DNA of 64,000 nucleotides, from NCBI RefSeq assembly GCF_023555055.1, contig NZ_JAMJPL010000003.1, positions 407,912 through 471,911 on the forward strand, written 5' to 3'. Shown piece by piece: positions 1-8,067 of this stretch. Position 1 is the first letter of the stretch. The number at the start of each line of letters is the position of its first letter. The DNA comes from Marinobacter sp. ATCH36. GTDB taxonomy: Bacteria > Pseudomonadota > Gammaproteobacteria > Pseudomonadales > Oleiphilaceae. Both the position numbers and the translations under genes were made by a program. The notes beneath the pieces were generated by a model. That model had not been told where the DNA came from. It did no database searches and saw only the letters and a program-made list of their open reading frames with translations.

Positions 1-1095
1 ATCCCCCAGCAGCAGGCGGACCAACGTGGTTTTACCGGTTCCGTTTTCGCCAACCAGACCAATCTTGTCCCCTCGCAGGACCGTCATATTCATGTCGCGG
101 ATAACCGGGGTACCGTCAGGATAAGCAAATCCGGCTTCGCTGGCTTCTACCACCAGCTTTCCGGAGCGGGCCGCATCCTCCACCGAGAAGCTGGCCGTGC
201 CACCACGCTCGCGCCGTTGCCGTCGCTCTTCACGCATGGCCTTGAGTGCCCTCACCCTACCCATGTTGCGGGTTCTGCGGGCTTTGATACCCTGGCGTAT
301 CCAGGCTTCTTCCTGCTTCAGACGCTTGTCAAACAACGCGTTTTGACGATCTTCCTCCTCCAGCGCCTTTTCCTTGAGGTCCAGGTAACGGTCGTAAGTA
401 GCTGCAAAGCTCACCAGATGGCCCCGATCCAGCTCTACGATTCGCGTTGCCATCCTGCGGATAAACGCCCGGTCGTGGCTGACAAACAGTATCGCGCCCC
501 GGAACTGCGTCAGAGCCTCTTCCAGCCAGGCAATGGCAGGCACATCCAGGTGGTTGGTGGGTTCGTCCAACAGCAATACGTCGGGTTCTGTGACCAGTGC
601 ACGGGCCAGAAGGACCCGCCGCTGCCAGCCACCGGAGAGCGTATTCAGCTGCTGGTCAGGATCAATGCCATACTGGGCAAGAATAGCACCTACTTTCTGG
701 TCGAGCCGCCAGCCATCAAGTGCCTCCAGACGCTCCTGAACCTTCATCATTCGATCAAGGCTTGCCTCATCGGCGTTCTGCGTCAGTTTGTGAAATTCGG
801 CAAGCAAATCACCCGTCTCGGGAAAAGCGCCGGATACGGCTTCATAAGCAGTCCGCGTGTCGTTGACAGGCAGGTTCTGGGGCAGCACCGACAGCTTTGC
901 GCCATCTTCCAATCTCACAACACCGCCGTCCGGCACCACCTCACCGGTGACGATTTTCAGTAATGTGGATTTCCCCTCCCCGTTACGCCCGAGAAGGCAC
1001 ACGCGTTCTCCGGGTTCCATGGTCATGGAGGCCTGGTCAAGTAATGGCTGCATGCCAAAAGCCAGCGATATGGCATCCAGCGTTAACAATGGCAC
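1..1095 (-). CDS. uup: ABC-F ATPase Uup (partial, C-terminus beyond window)
   Basis: Cytoplasmic ABC-F protein. The family has no membrane domain and acts on ribosomes or DNA branch structures. The first nucleotide-binding domain has Walker A GRNGEGKST (about residues 36-44), the signature LSGGW near 150 and Walker B with LLLDEPTNHLD near 170. A basic linker (ARRTRNMGRVRALKAMREER type) follows, and the second Walker A, GENGTGKTT, sits just before the left window edge. About 365 of the roughly 635 residues usual for Uup are present. The GTG start at 1095 is chosen because a GGAGAA lies about 9 nt upstream and the preceding MOSC gene stops one base before it, suggesting translational coupling. 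The linker matches Uup better than EttA or YheS. The missing part would carry the end of domain 2 and the C-terminal coiled coil. Confidence 0.9.
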   Translation of the reverse strand, partial: MPLLTLDAISLAFGMQPLLDQASMTMEPGERVCLLGRNGEGKSTLLKIVTGEVVPDGGVVRLEDGAKLSVLPQNLPVNDTRTAYEAVSGAFPETGDLLAEFHKLTQNADEASLDRMMKVQERLEALDGWRLDQKVGAILAQYGIDPDQQLNTLSGGWQRRVLLARALVTEPDVLLLDEPTNHLDVPAIAWLEEALTQFRGAILFVSHDRAFIRRMATRIVELDRGHLVSFAATYDRYLDLKEKALEEEDRQNALFDKRLKQEEAWIRQGIKARRTRNMGRVRALKAMREERRQRRERGGTASFSVEDAARSGKLVVEASEAGFAYPDGTPVIRDMNMTVLRGDKIGLVGENGTGKTTLVRLLLGD

Positions 1096-1096
1096 G

Positions 1097-1906
1097 TTAT
1101 TGATTCTCCGTGGTCTTAGTCTTTGATAGGGTCACCGGGCTTCCGACATGGATATCCCCGGCTGATTCATGAATGGCATTCATTCCAAAAATCACTCCGT
1201 CTGGGGTGCGCCGGTAAGTGCCAAGTTCGCGCAGTGGCTGAAGATCTGCTGATTTCGTACCAGCATCGGGATCTACGGTGGTCACGACACACCGAGAACA
1301 GGGTTTGACCAGGCTGAATTCAAGATCGCCGATGAACAGCTTCTGCCAGCGGTCTTCTTCCCAGGGCCCGGCACCCTCAACGACGATGTTGGGCCTGAAC
1401 CGACGCATTTCCACTGCCGTGTCCAGCCGTGAGTTCAGTTCCTCCAGTGAAGCAAGATTGGTAATCAGGAATGGAAAACCATCAGCAAAACTGACCCGAC
1501 GATACTCGGTAACCCGGCTCGCATCAACGCGGCGGAAGGTGTCATCAGGCATATAAACAAATCGAAACCCCTGGCCGCAATAACGCGACAACGCCTCTGA
1601 GGCCTCATGCCCACCGTATACTGCTCTCGCCCAGTCTCTCCAGACCCTCACACGACACTCCTGCGTGCCCGTCATGAGCGGGAACTCCCCTTCTCCAGGA
1701 ATGTCGACGACCACCCGCCCCCGTTCAAGCCGAGTTCCTATCCGGGCCAATTCCGGGTTGCTGCGTTGAGTGATGAACTCCCTCTCCGCATCAACGATCA
1801 TCCAGCGTCTGTCACCTGCCGGGCCAAAATCATCCAAATCAAACGAGGAGACCTCAATTCCGGCCAGCGATTTGACCGGATAGACATATAATGAATGTAC
1901 CCGCAT
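1097..1906 (-). CDS. MOSC domain protein, YcbX-like
   Basis: A 269-residue protein with an N-terminal MOSC beta-barrel domain (residues 1-120, beginning MRVHSLYVYPVKSL) and a C-terminal MOSC domain. The MOSC domain holds the conserved cysteine region KPCSRCVVTTVDP, which in YcbX and mARC proteins ligates the molybdenum cofactor. By family it would be a Moco-dependent reductase of N-hydroxylated compounds, or a sulfur carrier; the substrate cannot be read from the sequence. YcbX is longer because it carries a C-terminal ferredoxin domain, which is absent here. The ATG at 1906 is preferred over an in-frame codon at 1960 because GGAGG lies just upstream. It is divergent from pcm and abuts uup. 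Confidence 0.82.
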   Translation of the reverse strand: MRVHSLYVYPVKSLAGIEVSSFDLDDFGPAGDRRWMIVDAEREFITQRSNPELARIGTRLERGRVVVDIPGEGEFPLMTGTQECRVRVWRDWARAVYGGHEASEALSRYCGQGFRFVYMPDDTFRRVDASRVTEYRRVSFADGFPFLITNLASLEELNSRLDTAVEMRRFRPNIVVEGAGPWEEDRWQKLFIGDLEFSLVKPCSRCVVTTVDPDAGTKSADLQPLRELGTYRRTPDGVIFGMNAIHESAGDIHVGSPVTLSKTKTTENQ

Positions 1907-1988
1907 GGCGCCTCCGAAAGTGGTAAGTGTAAAAACGTGATCACGGAGTATACCCGACAAACGGGGGCCAAGGCTTCAGGAGAGGAAC

Positions 1989-2642
1989 ATGACCAGGGAA
2001 CCGTTTCAGCGCAAAGATAAAAAGCTTTTCCTCGATCTGCTGGCGCGAAGAGGCATCAGGGACAAACGGGTACTGAAAGCCATGGCGGCCGTTCCGCGGG
2101 AGGCCTTTGTTGGCCAGGCTTTGGTTGACTCTGCCTACCAGGACTCCCCGTTACCGATCGAAGAGGGACAGACCATATCCCAACCCTATATTGTTGCCCT
2201 GATGACTGAAGCGATGCGGCTTGGGCCGGACAATACCGTGCTGGAAATCGGCACCGGCTCTGGCTACGGAGCGGCTGTTCTGGCGAGTATCGTGCAACAG
2301 GTATATACGATCGAACGGCACCAGGTACTGGCAGACCATGCCAGCAAACGCCTGGCAAAGCTTGGCTATGACAATATAGCGGTTCGTTGTGGCGATGGTA
2401 CGCTTGGTTGGCCTGAGCACGCCCCTTTTGACGCAATCGTTGTTACGGCCGGAGGGCCTGGCGTTCCGGAATCCCTGATCAGTCAGCTAACCATTGGCGG
2501 GCGATTGGTGATTCCGGCAGGCGCGGATCAACACCAGCAACAACTGTTACGCATTACCCGCCTCTCGGAGAATAAAACAGAGACTGAAGACCTGGGAGGA
2601 GTCAGGTTTGTTCCGCTTATCGGTAAAGAGGGTTGGAGATAA
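1989..2642 (+). CDS. pcm: Protein-L-isoaspartate O-methyltransferase
   Basis: Repairs isoaspartyl residues in aged proteins by SAM-dependent methylation in the cytoplasm. The 217-residue length fits the family (about 208-220). Hallmarks seen are VPREAFV, the substrate loop LPIEEGQTISQPYIVALM, the SAM motif EIGTGSGYGAA and the post-I region VTAGGPGVPESL. The ATG at 1989 follows AGGAGAGGA. In Pseudomonas and enterobacteria pcm sits between surE and nlpD-rpoS. Here it stands alone beside a MOSC gene and tRNA-Gly, so it may be a relocated gene or a second copy. Confidence 0.93.
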   Translation: MTREPFQRKDKKLFLDLLARRGIRDKRVLKAMAAVPREAFVGQALVDSAYQDSPLPIEEGQTISQPYIVALMTEAMRLGPDNTVLEIGTGSGYGAAVLASIVQQVYTIERHQVLADHASKRLAKLGYDNIAVRCGDGTLGWPEHAPFDAIVVTAGGPGVPESLISQLTIGGRLVIPAGADQHQQQLLRITRLSENKTETEDLGGVRFVPLIGKEGWR

Positions 2643-2670
2643 CGCAAAACTGGAAGGTGTGATCATGAAA

Positions 2671-2746
2671 TGGAGCGGGAAACGAGATTCGAACTCGCGA
2701 CCCCAACCTTGGCAAGGTTGTGCTCTACCAACTGAGCTATTCCCGC
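2671..2746 (-). tRNA. tRNA-Gly (GCC)
   Basis: A 76-nt cloverleaf on the minus strand. The acceptor GCGGGAA pairs with TTCCCGC, the anticodon loop is TTGCCAA (anticodon GCC) in a CAACC/GGTTG stem, the T loop is TTCGAAT and CCA is encoded. All helices pair. Confidence 0.97.
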
Positions 2747-2763
2747 TTGATCAACGGAGGCGT

Positions 2764-2791
2764 ATTCTACGGATTCATCTTTGCCCGTCAA
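2764..2791 (-). promoter_or_regulatory. Promoter of tRNA-Gly
   Basis: Read on the minus strand: -35 TTGACG, a 16-nt spacer, -10 TAGAAT (5 of 6 matches each), then a GC-containing discriminator about 18 nt before the tRNA 5' end. The rest of 2792-2973 shows nothing I can assign. Confidence 0.65.
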
Positions 2792-2973
2792 CTGTTTTTT
2801 ATCGACGAATACCGTTGCTTTTTTTCATGCCGGCGCTCAACTACGGCTACCCGCTGGCGCAACGCTGTCCGCTACCTGACTGGTCTCACAATTCAACTGG
2901 CCGTATTCGCGAACCCACTCTTCGTTCACATAGTCTGCCCCGGGAATAACGATGGCACATTAGCGGTTCCTCA

Positions 2974-3576
2974 CTACTGACCGAAGCGCTTGCCTGACTC
3001 AAGATAGATCGCTTCTTCCGGGGTGGAATCTCGCTTCAGGGCTTTATTTCGGTGAGGAAACCGCCCGAACTTACTGACAATATCCCGGTGATCTCTGGCT
3101 GACTGCAGAAAACTCTCCATAAAGTCACCAGCAATGCCACCGGTGGCCGTGGCCAACTGCTCGTAGCAATCCACAGAAAGATTCTGGTCTTCCCTTTTCT
3201 CTGAATGCTGCAATGGCATGTAAAGAAAGGCCCGCTGAACCGCCGGCAACGCCATGTCATGCCCACTACGCATGGCACTTTTGCAAAGCCTGATGGCCAG
3301 TTTGTCATTGTCGAATGCCAGGGCCCCACCCCGGTGGATCTGGCGAGTGAACTGGTCCAGCAGAATAATCTCCGCTAACGCACCACCGGGCACACTTCTC
3401 CAGTGTCGTAACCCGTCTTCGGAGGCAAACAGCACCATCGATATAAACCGCCGGCGGATCTCCTGATCAAAGGCACGCGAAGAGCGAAACCAGCGATTGC
3501 GGTGCTCACTATCCGGCAGCCCGTGTTCATCAAGTTCACCAAACCAGAAATCCAGAATCTCTTTCCAATCGAACAT
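2974..3576 (-). CDS. DUF924 family protein
   Basis: A 200-residue soluble protein of the DUF924 family, which adopts a TPR-like all-helical fold; its biochemical function is not established. Typical family features seen are the opening DWKEILDFWFGELD, the central ALAEIILLDQFTRQIHRGGALAF and YMPLQHSE. The last two thirds are histidine- and arginine-rich, as is usual. It is transcribed alone on the minus strand, divergent from the CbiX-like gene, with about 100 bp between the starts. No partner is suggested by the neighbours. Confidence 0.85.
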   Translation of the reverse strand: MFDWKEILDFWFGELDEHGLPDSEHRNRWFRSSRAFDQEIRRRFISMVLFASEDGLRHWRSVPGGALAEIILLDQFTRQIHRGGALAFDNDKLAIRLCKSAMRSGHDMALPAVQRAFLYMPLQHSEKREDQNLSVDCYEQLATATGGIAGDFMESFLQSARDHRDIVSKFGRFPHRNKALKRDSTPEEAIYLESGKRFGQ

Positions 3577-3673
3577 ATGGTTTACCCTGTTGCGTCACGG
3601 CAGGCCGGTTTTGGCGCCGGCGCTGCTACACTTTACGAAAGCTACCCGGCTTTTGGTCATCCCAGGAGATACT

Positions 3674-4042
3674 ATGAACGACGACCCCAGAATTATTCTT
3701 CTCGCGCATGGAAGCAGTGACCAGCGCTGGTGCCAGACCTTTGAAAAGCTTGCCACGCCAACGCTTGAATCAGTGGCTGGCTCTCGCATTGCCTATATGG
3801 AGCTGGCGGAACCCTCGCTGGAAACCATTATCCGCGACGGCAAAGAAGACGGCATCAATACGTTCATCATTATTCCTCTGTTCCTGGCCGCGGGCCGTCA
3901 CCTGAGAAAAGACGTACCGGGGATGATAGAAGAGCTCCAGGCGGCTCATAATGTCACTATCACTCTCGCGCCACCGATCGGGGAAAACCCGCAATTGGGC
4001 AATGCAATCCGGGATGTCGTTAACCAGGCGCTCGAGCGATAG
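3674..4042 (+). CDS. CbiX-like sirohydrochlorin chelatase family protein
   Basis: A single-domain 122-residue chelatase. By family it inserts Co2+ or Fe2+ into sirohydrochlorin (cobalamin or siroheme synthesis). The first histidine is seen in ILLAHGSSD and the second in AAGRHLRKDVPGM, the two ligand positions of CbiX. The length fits the short CbiX-S form, which works as a dimer, rather than the double-length CbiX. The ATG at 3674 follows AGGAG; the reading frame stays open upstream but that part overlaps the DUF924 gene and looks like a shadow. The cobalamin-dependent RNR at the right end gives a use for such a product, though the link is only inferred. Confidence 0.82.
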   Translation: MNDDPRIILLAHGSSDQRWCQTFEKLATPTLESVAGSRIAYMELAEPSLETIIRDGKEDGINTFIIIPLFLAAGRHLRKDVPGMIEELQAAHNVTITLAPPIGENPQLGNAIRDVVNQALER

Positions 4043-4120
4043 AAACAGCCGGCATAATAACAGACGGTTGTGGTACCTGCGCATGCAGTGAAAGCGGCAA
4101 ATCATAAGGGGTGGAAGATC

Positions 4121-5026
4121 ATGGGAAAACGGATTTTGGTGACCGGTGGCACGGGCTTCATAGGCCAGTTGCTGTGCCAGAAACTGATCGCAGACGGTCA
4201 TAGCCTCACTGTTCTGAGTCGTCAACCGGCACACAATGTTCAGTCTGCGTGCGGTCGAGTCGAAGCGGTAAACGACCTTGACGAATTGAAGGGTAGTGAG
4301 GGTTTTGATGCAGTGATCAACCTGGCCGGGGAAGGTATTGCGGACAAACGATGGTCCGAGTCACGCAAACAGGAACTCAGGGATAGCCGTATCGCGCTCA
4401 CCGATCAGCTGGTGAACATCAGCCTCAGTTGGAAGAAACTCCCCCTCGTTATGGTGTCCGGTTCAGCCGTTGGCTTTTATGGTGACCAGGGCAGCCAGCG
4501 AGTCACCGAGGATACGCCGCCTCATGATGAGTTCACCCACCGGATGTGCAGCGATTGGGAACAGGCCGCGTTGCGACTGGAAACCAGCGGAGTACGAGTG
4601 TGCCTTTCCCGCACGGGTGTCGTGGCAGGGCCCGGAGGAGGTTTTTTGCAACGCATGTTGCTGCCGTTCAAACTGGGGCTCGGAGGCCGCCTGGGCAATG
4701 GCAGGCAATATATGCCCTGGGTGCATCGTGACGATGTGGTCGCGGCATTGACCTGGATGATGGATAACGAAAGCGCCAAGGGAGCATACAACGTTGTCAG
4801 CCCGAACCCGGTAACCAACCGTCAGTTCACCAAATGCCTGGCCGGGGTTCTCGGGCGGCCAGCGATATTTCCCGCCCCCGCTCCAGTTCTGAAAATTGCA
4901 CTCGGGGAGATGTCCAGCCTGCTACTCACAGGGCAAATGGCAGTACCTGAACGGCTTGAAGCTGAAGGATTCCAGTTCCGGTTTCCCGACCTCAGTCCCG
5001 CCCTCGCGGATGCGGTTCGATACTGA
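4121..5026 (+). CDS. yfcH: TIGR01777-type SDR epimerase, YfcH-like
   Basis: An extended short-chain dehydrogenase-like protein of 301 residues. The Rossmann motif is at the N-terminus (VTGGTGFIGQLL, residues 5-16), followed by NLAGEGIADKRWS, the family signature GSAVGFYGDQG and a C-terminal DUF1731-type tail (AEGFQFRFPDLSPAL). Bacterial YfcH/SulA-like proteins bind NADP(H); the physiological substrate is unknown. The ATG at 4121 is chosen because the Rossmann strand begins there and a GTGGAAG lies upstream; the in-frame extension to 4070 is not conserved-looking. It follows the chelatase gene by 78 bp and may share its transcript. Confidence 0.85.
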   Translation: MGKRILVTGGTGFIGQLLCQKLIADGHSLTVLSRQPAHNVQSACGRVEAVNDLDELKGSEGFDAVINLAGEGIADKRWSESRKQELRDSRIALTDQLVNISLSWKKLPLVMVSGSAVGFYGDQGSQRVTEDTPPHDEFTHRMCSDWEQAALRLETSGVRVCLSRTGVVAGPGGGFLQRMLLPFKLGLGGRLGNGRQYMPWVHRDDVVAALTWMMDNESAKGAYNVVSPNPVTNRQFTKCLAGVLGRPAIFPAPAPVLKIALGEMSSLLLTGQMAVPERLEAEGFQFRFPDLSPALADAVRY

Positions 5027-5061
5027 GGGCTGTTTTTCAAGGATTAATTTTGAAAAACTGT

Positions 5062-5090
5062 TTGACAGCCCGGACCGGCTTACTTAATAT
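5062..5090 (+). promoter_or_regulatory. Promoter of tRNA-Glu
   Basis: A perfect -35 TTGACA, a 17-nt spacer and TAATAT as -10 are followed by a GC-rich discriminator (CGCGCC), the arrangement typical of stringently controlled stable-RNA promoters. It lies 38 bp before the tRNA. Confidence 0.75.
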
Positions 5091-5128
5091 ACGCGCCACC
5101 TCGACGAGGCAAGGTTTTGAAGCGATGC

Positions 5129-5204
5129 GTCCCCTTCGTCTAGTGGCCTAGGACTCCGCCCTTTCACGGCGGCAACAGGGGTTCGAACCCCCTAGGGGAC
5201 GCCA
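5129..5204 (+). tRNA. tRNA-Glu (TTC)
   Basis: A 76-nt tRNA. The acceptor GTCCCCT pairs with AGGGGAC, the anticodon stem CCGCC/GGCGG encloses CTTTCAC (anticodon TTC), the T loop is TTCGAAC and the 3' end is encoded as GCCA. Confidence 0.97.
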
Positions 5205-5220
5205 CCTTTCAGCTTCTCAC

Positions 5221-5382
5221 CTATGATTTACGGCCTTCACGGGCTGACTTCTCTGAGTGCCTGCCATGGTCTCCAAGCTGATGCTTTGAGTCCTTCAACA
5301 CGAAAACTCCTACGCCAACGAAAAAGCCTACCATCAGCAACACGGTTACGATTCCTGCAATAACAACTGCGTCGGTATACAT
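5221..5382 (-). CDS. Small single-pass membrane protein, CcoM-like
   Basis: A 53-codon gene. The ATG at 5382 is preceded by GGAGGAATTGACG, a strong ribosome binding site. The product starts MYTDAVVIAGIVTVLLMVGF, has one hydrophobic helix (about residues 6-29) and continues LKDSKHQLGDHG into a polar, basic tail. From memory this resembles CcoM, the roughly 37-residue single-helix subunit that stabilises cbb3 cytochrome c oxidase in Pseudomonas stutzeri: the same VIAGIVTV helix start and the same short KDS after the helix. The tail here is about 15 residues longer. It ends 17 bp from, and converges on, tRNA-Glu, with no other oxidase gene nearby. The coding call is firm; the CcoM assignment is moderate. 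Confidence 0.68.
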   Translation of the reverse strand: MYTDAVVIAGIVTVLLMVGFFVGVGVFVLKDSKHQLGDHGRHSEKSAREGRKS

Positions 5383-5625
5383 CGTCAATTCCTCCAGACA
5401 ATCCTGATCAATTGAGCCCAGATTACGCCTGCCACCGTGGCAGCATCTTGACCTGTATCAATGGCACTGATGACGGCACACACGAAAAAATCCTGAACCG
5501 CACCACATTTCTTTCGATAATTCCTGTATTTGCGAGGCATTCGCGAAAAACTGCTGCTATAGTCCTGAGTGTACATTTCGCAATTCGTTATCAAACCTCC
5601 TTGCGCGGCCGAAGTAATATAGGAC

Positions 5626-8040
5626 ATGCAAAATCTTTTGACTCGCCTGCAACGATTTAGAACCGGGTCCCCGCTGTCCTTCCGGCTACTTGCGTACATC
5701 CTGCTATTCAGCTCCCTGTTCACACTGATTTCATCTGCGGCCCAGATATATTCCGACTATCGCAAGGACCTGTCCCAGATCGACCGGCGCCTGAAAGTCA
5801 TCGAGACCGGTTACACCTCCAGCCTGGCCCGAAGCCTGTGGGCACTTGACCAGAAACTGCTGCAGACCCAGCTCGAGGGCATACTCAGCCTTCCGGACAT
5901 TGTCCATCTTCGGCTGAAAATTGAACCGGACTCAGAGTTGGTCATGGGCGATATCCCCCGAGGCGCCACGACCACCACACATACCTTCAATCTGAGCCAT
6001 CAGGGCGATGACATGTTCACCCTCGGTCAACTGACCGTTACCGCTGACCTTAAACGGGTCTATTCAGATATGCGGCAAAAGGTTGTCGTGGTACTGACAA
6101 CGCAGTTCTTCAAAACCTTCTTTGTGTCGATATTGATCATCTGGATATTCCAGTATTTTGTGGCCCGTCACCTCAGCACCATGGCCAACTATGCCCGCAA
6201 CTTCTCGCTCAACAATCTCTCCAGCCCACTGCAGCTGGACCGACCGGATAATTCGTTAAACCGTAACGACGAGCTTGCCCAGGTAACGGATGCCATCAAC
6301 CAGATGAGAGAGCGGCTCAATGACGATCTGGACCGCCAGGAACGGGATGCGGCTGAAATCAGGAAGTTCTCCAAAGCGATTGAGCAAAGCCCTTCGTCAG
6401 TGCTCATTTGCGATCGCCAGTGGCGCATCGAGTTTGCGAACCAGAAATTTACTCAGCTGACCGGCTATGATGCCGAATCAATCATCGGCAAACACCCCGG
6501 CGTGCTCTCGGAAGATGCCCATGCTCACCGGGAAAACCGCCAGTTATGGCAATCCATCCGTCTACAGGTCCAGCGTGTTGGCGTTTGGCAGGGTGAGATA
6601 AACAGCGTTCGTAAGAACGGTGAGCGATACTGGGAACAGCTGATTGTCACTCCCATCAAGAACTCCCAAAAAGAAGCAACGGGTTACCTCATCCTCGGCG
6701 AGGACATCAGTATTCGCAAACGGTATGAGCAGCAGCTTCTGCGGCAGGCGAATTACGACATCCTCACCGGTCTTCCCAACCGCATGCTGGCGCTTGACCG
6801 TCTCAAGCTGGCGCTGGCTCAGGCACGACGCGAGAGCTCCCTGGTCGGCGTCATGTTTCTGGACCTGGACAACTTCAAGCACATCAACGACACCCTCGGG
6901 CATGACGCCGGCGATAACCTGCTCATCGAAGCAGCACGAAGAATCTCCAGCTGCCTGCGGGGTACCAGCACCGTCGCAAGGCTCGGAGGCGACGAGTTTC
7001 TGGTTATCCTGCCTGGCCTGACGGGGCCTGAAGCCACCTCTCAGGTAGCGGAACGTATTCTCAAGACCTTTGCCCCGCCCTACCTGCTCAACAACCAGGA
7101 AGTCTTTGTAACCACCAGTATTGGCATCGCGATCTTCCCCAATGATTCGGATAACAGTGGCACCCTGCTTCAGCACGCGGATGCCGCTATGTATCAGGCC
7201 AAGCACAAGGGCAAGAGCGCTTACGCACATTTCGCGCCAGAGATGACCGAAGTTTCCCACGAGCGCTTACAGATGGAATCGCTCATGCGCAGGGCCCTGG
7301 AACAGAACGAGTTTGAACTCTATTATCAGCCTATTGTCCAAACGGATTCCGGTGAACTCTGCTCGGCGGAGGCACTTCTGCGCTGGAACAGCCCGGGCCT
7401 GGGGATGGTCATGCCGGACCGTTTTATCCCCCTGGCAGAGGAAACAGGCCTGATCACACCTATTGGAGAGTGGGTACTGCAGGAAGCCTGCATGGCGGCC
7501 ATGCGCTGGAAAGAAAACACAGGCACCAGCATTGGCATATCAGTGAACGTTTCGCCCCGCCAGTTCCGGGACCCGGGTTTTATTTACACCGTTATGAGCG
7601 CACTGGAAACCAGCGGGCTCGAGCCACAGCAGCTGGAACTGGAAATCACGGAACGGCTGATACTGGATAACACCATTGAGACGGCCGATATACTTCGCCA
7701 ACTGGACCAGTCCGGAATCCGTCTGTCAGTGGATGACTTTGGTACCGGCTACTCTGCGCTCAGCTACCTGAAGAGCTACCCCTTTGATACCCTGAAAATC
7801 GATAAGTCCTTTGTTCAGGACGTGATGAAAGAACAGGACGATGCCTCCCTGGTAAAAGCGATTATCAATATGGCTCACAGCCTCGGCCTGAGGGTGATTG
7901 CCGAAGGCGTCGAGGAAGAGGCACAGACCCACTTCCTCCAGCGGGAAGGTTGCGACTACTCTCAGGGCTATTTCTACAGCCGCCCATTGCCGGAAGGCGA
8001 ATTCGGGGACTGGCTAAGAACCAACCATCGAGTTCGCTGA
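5626..8040 (+). CDS. PAS-GGDEF-EAL c-di-GMP turnover protein
   Basis: An 804-residue inner-membrane protein. It has a helix near residues 20-40, a periplasmic segment of about 110 residues, a second helix near 155-178, a HAMP-like stretch, a PAS domain (about 245-360), GGDEF (about 378-540) and EAL (about 550-795). The GGDEF motif is intact (RLGGDEFLVILPG), but the inhibitory RxxD site just before it reads RGTS, so product inhibition is probably absent. The EAL half keeps EALLRW, the glutamate in ITERLI and DDFGTGYSALSYLK, so phosphodiesterase activity is expected. Which activity dominates cannot be decided. The ATG at 5626 has only a weak upstream GGAC. It lies 27 bp before ackA on the same strand. 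Confidence 0.92.
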   Translation: MQNLLTRLQRFRTGSPLSFRLLAYILLFSSLFTLISSAAQIYSDYRKDLSQIDRRLKVIETGYTSSLARSLWALDQKLLQTQLEGILSLPDIVHLRLKIEPDSELVMGDIPRGATTTTHTFNLSHQGDDMFTLGQLTVTADLKRVYSDMRQKVVVVLTTQFFKTFFVSILIIWIFQYFVARHLSTMANYARNFSLNNLSSPLQLDRPDNSLNRNDELAQVTDAINQMRERLNDDLDRQERDAAEIRKFSKAIEQSPSSVLICDRQWRIEFANQKFTQLTGYDAESIIGKHPGVLSEDAHAHRENRQLWQSIRLQVQRVGVWQGEINSVRKNGERYWEQLIVTPIKNSQKEATGYLILGEDISIRKRYEQQLLRQANYDILTGLPNRMLALDRLKLALAQARRESSLVGVMFLDLDNFKHINDTLGHDAGDNLLIEAARRISSCLRGTSTVARLGGDEFLVILPGLTGPEATSQVAERILKTFAPPYLLNNQEVFVTTSIGIAIFPNDSDNSGTLLQHADAAMYQAKHKGKSAYAHFAPEMTEVSHERLQMESLMRRALEQNEFELYYQPIVQTDSGELCSAEALLRWNSPGLGMVMPDRFIPLAEETGLITPIGEWVLQEACMAAMRWKENTGTSIGISVNVSPRQFRDPGFIYTVMSALETSGLEPQQLELEITERLILDNTIETADILRQLDQSGIRLSVDDFGTGYSALSYLKSYPFDTLKIDKSFVQDVMKEQDDASLVKAIINMAHSLGLRVIAEGVEEEAQTHFLQREGCDYSQGYFYSRPLPEGEFGDWLRTNHRVR

Positions 8041-8067
8041 AAAACCACTGACCAGAATGGATTATGA

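Noticed and set aside
217..963. A 248-codon plus-strand frame
   Set aside because: Antisense to uup, which shows Walker A, signature and Walker B motifs across the same bases.
2792..2973. A minus-strand stretch translating as AIVIPGADYVNEEWVREYGQ
   Set aside because: Protein-like for about 39 codons but preceded at once by an in-frame stop and lacking a usable start; possibly a relic, not callable.
6562..7260. A 232-codon minus-strand frame inside the GGDEF-EAL gene
   Set aside because: Antisense shadow of a clearly coding plus-strand gene, without its own ribosome binding site.
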